In this document: piece by piece, positions 53,554 through 64,000 of the stretch | Position numbering within the stretch: position 1 is the stretch's first letter | Layout: the number at the start of each line of letters is the position of its first letter | Assembly: GCA_037501455.1 (NCBI GenBank) | Contig: CM074864.1 | Location: forward strand, 30,840,001-30,904,000 | From: Lantana camara | Taxonomy: Eukaryota; Streptophyta; Magnoliopsida; Lamiales; Verbenaceae | DNA: 64,000 nucleotides | Direction of reading: 5' to 3' | Notes under the pieces: model-generated | Told to the model about the DNA's origin: nothing | The model's input: only the letters and a program-made list of their open reading frames with translations | Database searches by the model: none | Made by a program: the position numbers and the translations under genes

Positions 53554-56510
53554 TGTAACGCCCCGGCGGAGGCAATCACATCCTACCCCGCACTAAGAGT
53601 CTAGCTCGTATATGAAACTTACATCCATATATGTGCCGTTCCCAAAGCAAGCGGTGACGGACGAACAACTTGGCAAGGTGGTACCTAAATAACTCGACTC
53701 AACGCGCCGTAAAGAAAGCAACAGACATGCAGAAGCGAGCATAAAATTTTTTCAACAAACATGTAGCATGCGATCGGAATAAATTCATTAACGTCAATCA
53801 ACAAGATCATCCACGCATCACACAATTCAACGAGTTCAAGAGCATGCAACCTGTCCCCACAAGGAATAATATAAATAGGGGTTCCACTCCCTAGGCGCCT
53901 GTCCCGAAACAAAATCACAAATACGGATTCAACTACCTAAGCACCTGTCCCGACAGAATACTATATCCAATATCATTGGATCATCACGATCCCAACCTGT
54001 ACAATTTTCATAAACGGAATTCATACAAGAATGTAACATTTCCAACTATATCATAATGCCCACCAAGGCTAATGAAAGCATTAAACCATAACAACATACA
54101 CAACACCAACTTTAAGTAAATGCAGACTCGACACAACTTCTACGAGCCAAGACTCTACGACACACCGCCTAGCAAGACTCCTGAAGACCTACAGACAATA
54201 CAAAGGTTGAAGAGTCAGTTCAAAAGGAACCGGTGAGGATTTACTATAAGGAATATAATAAAGTGGGTACAATGCATGCGATATCAAAGGTGTTTGTAAT
54301 CCATTTAACTTTTCAAAATCAATGCAAAGGGTTTTCAAAACAACGGATCACGAACTAGTAACATAACTGGCTCGGCGAGAATGAGCCCTCCAACCTTACT
54401 TCCCAAACCAAAGAAATCAAACCAATCCATCCATCACGCCATTGATGTCGAGGGTGCGCACCCCTGATCATCCATAACATAGAGAATTCGGTCCATGAAA
54501 CCTAGCTCTCTCCAAGAAAACTTCAACCCCGAAACCTCCTCGGAGTCTTAGTAGTCTTGTCCACAGTGGGAACTTCGCATGAGGACATCCGTCGGCCCTT
54601 GCCTTCCCGGAATATCGCTCACCTTCATCCCCGAGCTCAAATTCGATTTCCCCAAGCAAGCGTCCCTGCAAGGTACATCAATCTCCGTACCACTTTCGTA
54701 GCATGGTCCAAAACATCTCGCCACATACGTACATATATATATCCTTTTCAAAACCAAAACATTTTGGGTACCTATCCCGTATACCAAGATTCATACTATA
54801 CTTGCAAACCATTTTCAATAGGCATCTAAATAGGTATAACGAGCCAAGCTCCCAAAATCTGCATATATAAAGCCTATATATAGTTTTGAAAACGGATATC
54901 GAAAACAAGTCATGAAGGCTATACGGTATTGTCCACAGTTGGAAAACATTTTAACATAACTCCTCACCTTAACCGAAGTTACCAAGAAGAAGTTGACCAA
55001 ATGAACAACAAGCACTTAACCTCCTGAGGCTCACCACCTATTCAAGACATACACATACTCCACAATTTAGACTTGACTCAAAAGACCACTTAACATGACG
55101 CACAGCGAAGTATCATGCTTATCATGAGATTTGTGAATGCAAAGAATGGCCCTATCATGCATATCATGATATGTCATGGCCAATTAGAGCATAAAGAATG
55201 CATAACAAGTCATGGATAGGCATAAGTTTAACTACATAAATCATGAGAGGTCAATGGGCATGTATGTAAACTTAGCAATTATCAATCATACATAAACAGT
55301 ACATAAGAGTCCAGTTTCCATAAGTTATCAAGTTGATTGAATGCACATTAGCAAGTAAGTTCCAAGCACGTACTCGAAGCATCCAAGATTTCACATGTAT
55401 GAATATGATTCAAAATAAGATAAATCATCCACGGGGGTTGGGAAATGTATTGGAAGTAAAAACAAGGCAAAACGGTCAAGAAACATAAGGCACAAGAATT
55501 CAACCCGAGAGTATTCACACGGCCGTTTGGCTTTTAAGTTCAATTATGAAACGGGCGTTTAAGGCTTCTCAGCATAAAACAGTAGGCTTCCACACGGCCG
55601 TTTGAGGTTTTAGTTGAAAGATGAAATGGTCGTTTGGGGCCATCTGTCCAACACGAAATAAAAGTTCCAAGCATAATATAAAGTATGTCACAAGTTCATA
55701 AGATTATAAGAATGATATCGCATTTTGCATAATTACATCATACAAATCCATCAAGGTCTAACAAAGATCATTTATTCAAAATACTAAGTTCATATCTCAT
55801 GTGAAATGCATAAATAAAAACAATTCGGTCACTTAAATGTGTATGAAGTTTGCAAGATTCTAAACATAGCAATTACAAGTCATACTTGACAATTAGTTCA
55901 ATTATTATACATAAGAGATCATAATCTTAGTCAGGGATAAGTTCATGTAACGTTATTACATTCATACGTCATGCTCACAATGAATGAGGCATATATTTAA
56001 TCACATAAAGTCATGCTTTTAAGCGTAACGACATATTCTCGATTCATTTGTATCATAATTTAGGAATTCATAAACGTACAAAAGATTTCAAAACATAAGC
56101 ATACATATGCTCATACTTGTAAGCTCATACTTATACCCATTTTCACAAAATCCGAAGCACAGTCATAAGATAATAATCATAGCCTGAACACACATATTTA
56201 ATTATAGAGTAAGTATATATTCGCATGCGGGGTGAGAAAAGATCACGTAATGGCCATAGGATTTATAATAAAATAAAAAGTCCTAAAACTCACCTTGAAG
56301 CAAAAGAAAGTGAAGAGACCGGGCCAAAACAAGCAACAGACACATAAATCTCGGGCTCGTTGACCTTCGGAAGAGGCTCTGAAACACAAGAACACAATAC
56401 CCAAGACTTAGACTCAAATATGTACCAATTAGACTCCCGACAATGCTCATGAATGCAAGGTATGCATATGAAGTACAAGAATGCAACACTTAAGTCATTC
56501 ATGATCATAT
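53554..56510 (-). mobile_element. LTR C (gypsy type), minus strand, inserted in the transposase gene
   Basis: Begins TGTAACGCCCCGG at 53554 after ATTCT, a candidate target duplication whose partner is not in the window. It carries the usual 3'-LTR blocks (CCGCACTAAGAG, GGCTCGGCGAGAATGAG, ACCGGTGAGGATT) and, after a palindrome cluster at 55516-55640, a CTTCAAG|GTGAGT donor-like site at about 56292. From 54329 onward it is part of the tandem array. The LTR 5' start is not reached before the D-type sequence. Confidence 0.82.
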
Positions 56511-57296
56511 TGTTAGGAATAGTGCCTTGAAAGCCGATGTAATATTCAGCTTTGTTAGTTTCCTTTTGTAAATCATAGAAAATCTTTGAATAATATGAAT
56601 TGAGGCAACACTTCTTTATATGCTCTCGTTTGATTGTGTGTTTCCCTTTGACTGCGCATGTATAAGAACTCCCCTAATCAACATGACTTATAGGACTCAA
56701 CCATTTAAGTGATGTGGTTGTTGGAAAAACGGAATCAGAAAGCAGCCGAAATCTTAAAATTTTCCAACGAAAGGATCAAAAGTCACAATCATGAATCTAA
56801 ATTTGTAAGGTAAAGAAACTTACTTTTCAATAATCTTTCTTGAAGCGTTTTAAGCCACCCAAGAACGCTCTTCTCGCGGCTTGATCCCCTCTCCTTGGTA
56901 AAGCTCGAATCTTTCAAAACTTCTAACTTAAAGCTCTCTAGAGATAGTCCACCAACTTGACTACAATCTAACTAGTAAGGATGCTAGTTCTCAAGTCAGT
57001 GTTTAGGCTTAACCTAGGGTTTATGTGATCTTGGAGAAAGGATGGTGTTCAACACATGAACCAAGAAGAATCGATCAATCTCTAAGGGGAGCTCGAGCTC
57101 CCCTATATATAGCTTGAGAGGGGCGACCGAACCTTCTCCTTTTGGACTAAGGATTTGGTCCCTCTCTCTTATTACTTGATCATCAAGTAATTCCAAACCA
57201 TGATTTTGAATTCTAATTCAAATCAACTTTTAAGAGAGCTAAAATATCAAAAACCCTTTAGGATAATATTGTACTTTATTTATTAATAAATAAAAA
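54329..57296. repeat. Tandem array unit 1 (2968 bp)
   Basis: Unit borders lie at GGGTTTTCAAAACAACGG (54329, 57297 and 60268). The unit holds LTR C sequence (54329-56510), a 208-bp stretch starting TGTTAGGAATAG (56511-56718), and the 3' part of a D-type LTR on the minus strand from TGTTGGAAAA (56719) to TTATTAATAAATA (about 57293). No genes. Confidence 0.93.
55516..55640. repeat. CACACGGCCGTTTG palindrome-like cluster in LTR C (also at 58487-58611 and 61456-61580)
   Basis: Four motifs per unit: CACACGGCCGTTTG, AAACGGGCGTTT, CACACGGCCGTTTGAGG and AAACGGCCGTTT. In unit 1 the last is changed to AAATGGTCGTTT, and unit 3 has CACACGGTCGTTTG in third place. Same layout as the palindrome clusters of the other LTRs. 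Confidence 0.82.
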
Positions 57297-60267
57297 GGGT
57301 TTTCAAAACAACGGATCACGAACTAGTAACATAACCGGCTCGGCGAGAATGAGCCCTCCAACCTTACTTCCCAAACCAAAGAAATAAAACCAATCCATCC
57401 ATCACGCCATTGATGTCGAGGGTGCGCACCCCTGATCATCCATAACATAGAGAATTCGGTGCATGAAACCTAGCTCTCTCCAAGAAAACTTCAACCCCGA
57501 AACCTCCTCGGAGTCTTAGTAGTCTTGTCCACAGTGGGAACTTCGCATGAGGACATCCGTCGGCCCTTGCCTTCCCGGAATATCGCTCACCTCCATCCCC
57601 GAGCTCAAATTCGATTTCCCCAAGCAAACGTCCCTGCAAGGTACATCAATCTCCATACCACTTTCGTAGCACGGTCCAAAACATCTCGCCACATACGTAC
57701 ATATATATATATCCTTTTCAAAACCAAAACATTTTGGGTACCTATCCCGTATACCAAGATTCATACTATACTTGCAAACCATTTTCAATAGGCATCTAAA
57801 TAGGTATAACGAGCCAAGCTCCCAAAATCTGCATATATAAAGCCTATATGTAGTTTTGAAAACGGATATCGAAAACAAGTCATGAAGGCTATACGGTATT
57901 GTCCACAGTTGGAAAACATTTTAACATAACTCCTCACCTTAACCGAAGTTACCAAGAAGAAGTTGACCAAATGAACAACAAGCACTTAACCTCCTGAGGC
58001 TCACCACCTATTCACGACGTACACATACTCCACAATTTAGACTTGACTCAAAAGACCACTTAACATGACGCACAGCGAAGTATCATGCTTATTATGAGAT
58101 TTGTGAATGCAAAGAATGGCCCTATCATGCATATCATGATATGTCATGGCCAATTAGAGCATAAAGAATGCATAACAAGTCATGGATAGGCATAAGTTTA
58201 ACTACATAAATCATGAGAGGTCAGTGGGCATGTATGTAAACTCAGCAATTATCAATCATACATAAACAGTACATAAGAGTCCAGTTTCCATAAGTTATCA
58301 AGTTGATTGAATGCACATTAGCAAGTAAGTTCCAAGCACGTACTCGAAGCATCCAAGATTTCACATGTATGAATGTGATTCAAAATAAGATAAATCATCC
58401 ACGGGGGTTGGGAAATGTATTGGAAGTAAAAACAAGGCAAAACGGTCAAGAAACATAAGGCACAAGAATTCAACCCGAGAGTATTAACACGGCCGTTTGG
58501 CTTTTAAGTTCAATTATGAAACGGGCGTTTAAGGCTTCTCAGCATAAAACAGTAGGCTTCCACACGGCCGTTTGAGGTTTTAGTTGAAAGATGAAACGGC
58601 CGTTTGGGGCCATCTGTCCAACACGAAATAAAAGTTCCAAGCATAATATAAAGTATGTCACAAGTTCATAAGATTATAAGAATGATATCGCATTTTGTAT
58701 AATTACATCATACAAATCCATCAAGGTCCAACAAAGATCATTTATTCAAAATACTAAGTTCATATCTCATGTGAAATGCATAAATGAAAACAATTCGGTC
58801 ACTTAAATGTGTATGAAGTTTGCAAGATTCTAAACATAGCAATTACAAGTCATACTTGACAATTAGTTCAATTATTATACATAAGAGATCATAATCTTAG
58901 TCAGGGATAAGTTCATGTAACGTTATTACATTCATACGTCATGCTCACAATGAATAAGGCATATATTTAATCACATAAAGTCATGCTTTTAAGCGTAACG
59001 ACATATTCTCGATTCATTTTATATCATAATTTAGGAATTCATAAACGTACAAAAGATTTCAAAACATAAGCTTACATATGCTCATACTTGTAAGCTCATA
59101 CTTATACCCATTTTCATAAAATCCGAAGCACAGTCATAAGATAATAATCATAGCCTGAACACACATATTTAATTATAGAGTAAGTATATATTCGCATGCG
59201 GGGTGAGAAAAGATCACGTAATGGCCATAGGATTTATAATAAAATAAAAAGTCCTAAAACTCACCTTGAAGCAAAAGAAAGTGAAGAGACCTGGCCAAAA
59301 CAAGCAACAGACACCTAAATCTCGGGCTTGTTGACCTTCGGAAGAGGCTCTGAAACACAAGTACACAATACCCGAGACTTAGACTCAAATATGTACCAAT
59401 TAGACTCCCGACAATGCTCATGAATGCAAGGTATGCATATGAAGTACAAGAATGCAACACTTAAGTCATTCATGAACATATTGTTAGGAATAGTGCCTTG
59501 AAAGCCGATGTAATATTCAGCTTTGTTAGTTTCCTTTTGTAAATCATAGATAATCTTTGAATAATATGAATTGAGGCAACACTTCTTTATATGCTCTCGT
59601 TTGATTGTGTGTTTCCCTTTGACTGCGCATGTATAAGAACTCCCCTAATCAACATGACTTATAGGACTCAACCATTTAAGTGATGTGGTTGTTGGAAAAA
59701 CGGAATCAGAAAGCAGCGGAAATTTTTAAATTTTCCAACAAAAGGATCGAAACTCGCAATCATGAATCCAAATTCGTAAGGTAAAGAAACTTACTTTTCA
59801 ATAATCTTTCTTGAAGCGTTTCAAGCCACCCAAGAACGCTCTTCTCACAGCTTGATCCCCTCTCCTTGGTAAAGCTCGAATCTTTCAAAACTTCTAACTT
59901 AAAGCTCTCTAGAGATAGTCCACCAACTTGACTACAATCTAACTAGTAAGGATGCTAGTACTCAAGTTAGTGTTTAGGCTTAACCTAGGGTTTATGTGAT
60001 CTTGGAGAAAGGATGGTGTTCAACACATGAACCAAGAAGAATCGATCAATCTCTAAGGGGAGCTCGAGCTCCCCTATATATAGCTTGAGAGGGGCGACCG
60101 AACCTTCTCCTTTTAGACTAAGGATTTGGTCCCTCTCTCTTATTACTTGATCATCAAGTAATTCCAAACCTTGATTTTGAATTCTAATTCAAATCAACTT
60201 TTAAGAGAGCTAAAATATCAAAAACCCTTTTGGATAATATTGTACTTTATTTATTAATAAATAAAAA
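57297..60267. repeat. Tandem array unit 2 (2971 bp)
   Basis: Near-identical to unit 1 over its whole length. It differs from units 1 and 3 in a cluster of substitutions at the D-LTR end (59700-59790), where it matches the copy at 1-979 better. Confidence 0.93.
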
Positions 60268-63235
60268 GGGTTTTCAAAACAACGGATCACGAACTAGTAA
60301 CATAACCGGCTCGGCGAGAATGAGCCCTCCAACCTTACTTCCCAAACCAAAGAAATCAAACCAATCCATCCATCACGCCATTGATGTCGAGGGTGCGCAC
60401 CCCTGATCATCCATAACATAGAGAATTCGGTCCATGAAACCTAGCTCTCTCCAAGAAAACTTCAACCCCGAAACCTCCTCGGAGTCTTAGTAGTCTTGTC
60501 CACAGTGGGAACTTCGCATGAGGACATCCGTCGGCCCTTGCCTTCCCGGAATATCGCTCACCTCCATCCCCGAGCTCAAATTCGATTTCCCCAAGCAAGC
60601 GTCCCTGCAAGGTACATCAATCTCCATACCACTTTCGTAGCATGGTCCAAAACATCTCGCCACATACGTACATATATATATCCTTTTCAAAACCAAAACA
60701 TTTTGGGTACCTATCCCGTATACCAAGATTCATACTATACTTGCAAACCATTTTCAATAGGCATCTAAATAGGTATAACGAGCCAAGCTCCCAAAATCTG
60801 CATATATAAAGCCTATATATAGTTTTGAAAACGGATATCGAAAACAAGTCATGAAGGCTATACGGTATTGTCCACAGTTGGAAAACATTTTAACATAACT
60901 CCTCACCTTAACCGAAGTTACCAAGAAGAAGTTGACCAAATGAACAACAAGCACTTAACCTCCTGAGGCTCACCACCTATTCAAGACATATACATACTCC
61001 ACAATTTAGACTTGACTCAAAAGACCACTTAACATGACGCACGGCGAAGTATCATGCTTATGATGAGATTTGTGAATGCAAAGAATGGCCCTATCATGCA
61101 TATCATGATATGTCATGGCCAATTAGAGCATAAAGAATGCATAACAAGTCATGGATAGGCATAAGTTTAACTACATAAATCATGATAGGTCAATGGGCAT
61201 GTATGTAAACTTAGCAATTATCAATCATACATAAACAGTACATAAGAGTCCAGTTTCCATAAGTTATCAAGTTGATTGAATGCACATTAGCAAGTAAGTT
61301 CCAAGCACGTACTCGAAGCATCCAAGATTTCACATGTATGAATATGATTCAAAATAAGATAAATCATCCACGGGGGTTGGGAAATGTATTGGAAGTAAAA
61401 ACAAGGCAAAACGGTCAAGAAACATAAGGCACAAGAATTCAACCCGAGAGTATTCACACGGCCGTTTGGCTTTTAAGTTCAATTATGAAACGGGCGTTTA
61501 AGGCTTCTCAGCATAAAACAGTAGGCTTCCACACGGTCGTTTGAGGTTTTAGTTGAAAGATGAAACGGCCGTTTGGGGCCATCTGTCCAACACGAAATAA
61601 AAGTTCCAAGCATAATATAAAGTATGTCACAAGTTCATAAGATTATAAGAATGATATCGCATTTTGCATAATTACATCATACAAATCCATCAAGGTCCAA
61701 CAAAGATCATTTATTCAAAATACTAAGTTCATATCTCATGTGAAATGCATAAATAAAAACAATTCGGTCACTTAAATGTGTATGAAGTTTGCAAGATTCT
61801 AAACATAGCAATTACAAGTCATACTTGACAATTAGTTCAATTATTATACATAAGAGATCATAATCTTAGTCAGGGATAAGTTCATGTAACGTTATTACAT
61901 TCATACGTCATGCTCACAATGAATAAGGCATATATTTAATCACATAAAGTCATGCTTTTAAGCTTAACGACATATTCTCGATTCATTTGTATCATAATTT
62001 AGGAATTCATAAACGTACAAAAGATTTCAAAACATAAGCTTACATATGCTCATACTTCTAAGCTCATACTTATACCCATTTTCATAAAATCCGAAGCACA
62101 GTCATAAGATAATAATCATAGCCTGAACACACATATTTAATTATAGAGTAAGTATATATTCGCATGCGGGGTGAGAAAAGATCACGTAATGGCCATAGGA
62201 TTTATAATAAAATAAAAAGTCCTAAAACTAACCTTGAAGCAAAAGAAAGTGAAGAGACCGGGCCAAAACAAGCAACAGACACCTAAATCTCGGGCTCGTT
62301 GACCTTCGGAAGAGGCTCTGAAACACAAGAACACAATACCCGAGACTTAGACTCAAATATGTACCAATTAGACTCCCGACAATGCTCATGAATGCAAGGT
62401 ATGCATATGAAGTACAAGAATGCAACACTTAAGTCATTCATGATCATATTGTTAGGAATAGTGCCTTGAAAGCCGATGTAATATTCAGCTTTGTTAGTTT
62501 CCTTTTGTAAATCATAGACAATCTTTGAATAATATGAATTGAGGCAACACTTCTTTATATGCTCTCGTTTGATTGTGTGTTTCCCTTTGACTGCGCATGT
62601 ATAAGAACTCCCCTAATCAACATGACTTATAGGACTCAACCATTTAAATGATGTGGTTGTTGGAAAAACGGAATCAGAAAGCAGCCGAAATCTTAAAATT
62701 TTCCAACGAAAGGATCAAAAGTCACAATCATGAATCTAAATTTGTAAGGTAAAGAAACTTACTTTTCAATAATCTTTCTTGAAGCGTTTTAAGCCACCCA
62801 AGAACGCTCTTCTCGCGGCTTGATCCCCTCTCCTTGGTAAAGCTCGAATCTTTCAAAACTTCTAACTTAAAGCTCTCTAAAGATAGTCCACCAACTTGAC
62901 TACAATCTAACTAGTAAGGATGCTAGTTCTCAAGTTAGTGTTTAGGCTTAACCTAGGGTTTATGTGATCTTGGAGAAAGGATGGTGTTCAACACATGAAC
63001 CAAGAAGAATCGATCAATCTCTAAGGGGAGCTCGAGCTCCCCTATATATAGCTTGAGAGGGGCGACCGAACCTTCTCCTTTTGGACTAAGGATTTGGTCC
63101 CTCTCTCTTATTACTTGATCATCAAGTAATTCCAAACCTTGATTTTGAATTCTAATTCAAATCAACTTTTAAGAGAGCTAAAATATCAAAAACCCTTTTG
63201 GATAATATTGTACTTTATTTATTAATAAATAAATA
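60268..63235. repeat. Tandem array unit 3 (about 2968 bp), runs on into the full D LTR
   Basis: Same as units 1 and 2 up to TTATTAATAAATA (about 63232). Instead of jumping back to GGGTTTTC, the D-type LTR then continues to the window end. Unit 3 therefore keeps the original junction, and units 1 and 2 are likely copies of it. Confidence 0.92.
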
Positions 63236-64000
63236 ACTTATTTATCTAATTAATTAATTCATAATTAATTAAATAGATTAATTTCTCCAAAACAAGACTT
63301 TCATTTTAATTCAAAAATTAAACCAAAGTCTATTAAATAATTAACACATTAATTATTTAATACATAAACAATATACACGTGTGACGCACGTGTGCCCAAG
63401 GATACGTGCCAATCACGTGAACCACACATGTGGAACCCTCTTGGTATGATCAACTCGTTTAATCATTTTAAAGCCTTAACTCATGTAACCAAGTTGTTGT
63501 GTGTGACCCTCTAGGTTCTCAATTCAATTAGTAGTGACCCTAATTAATTAATTCACTAATTAATTAATCAGTCCACAGATTAAACGACCATAGTCTAGCA
63601 ACAGGTGTTTAACCCCTAGCTGAATTGGAATGTCTCTATTCGACAGAACCTTTAAGTCATTGATTCATATGAGATACAATCCTCCTACTTACTATCTCTC
63701 AACCAAGATCTAGGGTAAGGGAATAATCAGAACCCTAATAATCTGGTCTTAAAGCTAAGTGCATTTCATATCCATTTGATGTCAATCCAAGAAACCTTTT
63801 TGTTGATGTCTTGATCTATTGCCTTGGCCAAGGACTCCATATGGCATATGAATGACTTACACAATAAGAGATCATCTTGGAAATGCAAGTATAGGTCATT
63901 TCTTGATTTTCATTCACTTTCATGAATCACTTGTGTAGCCCCAGAATAAACCTTGAATCAGTTGTCTAAGGCGACACCCTTTAAAGCTAATACCTAAAAC
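62658..64000 (-). mobile_element. Family-D LTR-like sequence, minus strand, runs off the window
   Basis: Its 3' end (minus strand) is TGTTGGAAAA at 62658 on the plus strand. 62658-63633 is the inverted relative of 1-979, and 63634-63760 resembles the inverse of 980-1110. The minus strand has TATATATAG near 63043 upstream of the region matching the copy-1 leader. From about 63770 to 64000 there is no match elsewhere in the window and no coding frame was recognised. Confidence 0.65.

Noticed and set aside
56511..56718. TGTTAGGAATAG stretch as the start of a separate complete LTR
   Set aside because: It has a TG start but no matching CA end or target duplication before the D-type LTR begins; it may be internal sequence of the D element, so no separate element was called.
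54468..63135. Repeated small open frames in the tandem array as a gene family
   Set aside because: Their conservation between units reflects recent duplication of the whole 2.97-kb unit; they are short, on both strands and without domains.

Overview
The window is nuclear DNA of a flowering plant with a retrotransposon-rich genome. The evidence is a six-exon SEC61 alpha gene with GT-AG introns, Ty3/gypsy chromovirus elements primed by the usual plant initiator-tRNA-Met site (TGGTATCAGAGC), a Mutator-like element (MULE) with an Ulp1-type peptidase gene, and AT-rich spacers. No bacterial, organellar or viral genome organisation is visible.

Layout. 1-4110: fragments of several LTRs. 4630-7286: a solo LTR with a TTATA target duplication. 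7287-8721: intergenic DNA with a MITE-like element, then the promoter, 5' UTR and a probable leader intron of SEC61A. 8722-11265: SEC61A, the only clearly intact cellular gene (475 aa, six exons). 11680-12045: a fold-back MITE. 12521-14630 and 50753-51264: the two halves of an Ulp1-like MULE gene. Facing it at 52455-53553 is a decayed mudrA-type transposase gene, cut at its 5' side by another LTR.

The gap inside the Ulp1-like gene (14631-50752) is a stack of insertions whose boundaries can be read from 5-bp target site duplications (TSDs). Solo LTR B (TSD GAAAG) hit the gene. A whole gypsy element A (TSD TTCCT, 16627-50081, minus strand) hit B. The 3' LTR of A was hit by another solo LTR (TSD TCGGT). 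The 5' LTR of A was hit by LTR H (TSD CACAC), and H was hit by a composite insert E (TSD TGAAA). The segment 27865-43767 then appears to have been inverted. That segment is a mosaic of LTR, gag and integrase pieces in both orientations, with several joints at the PBS/LTR boundary.

53554-64000: LTR C, then a threefold tandem duplication of a 2.97-kb unit made of C-LTR sequence joined to a truncated copy of another LTR (D). The last unit runs on into a longer D copy, which is an inverted relative of the first 979 bp of the window.

The best candidates for something undescribed are LTR-wide. Nearly every LTR here, although the families are diverged, carries (i) a consensus-like splice donor in the same context and (ii) downstream of it a cluster of short GC-rich palindromes. 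The palindrome sequence differs by family but its architecture is kept. The MULE (convergent Ulp1-like and transposase genes with inverted minisatellite arrays between their 3' ends) and the PBS-boundary mosaic joints are the next most interesting.
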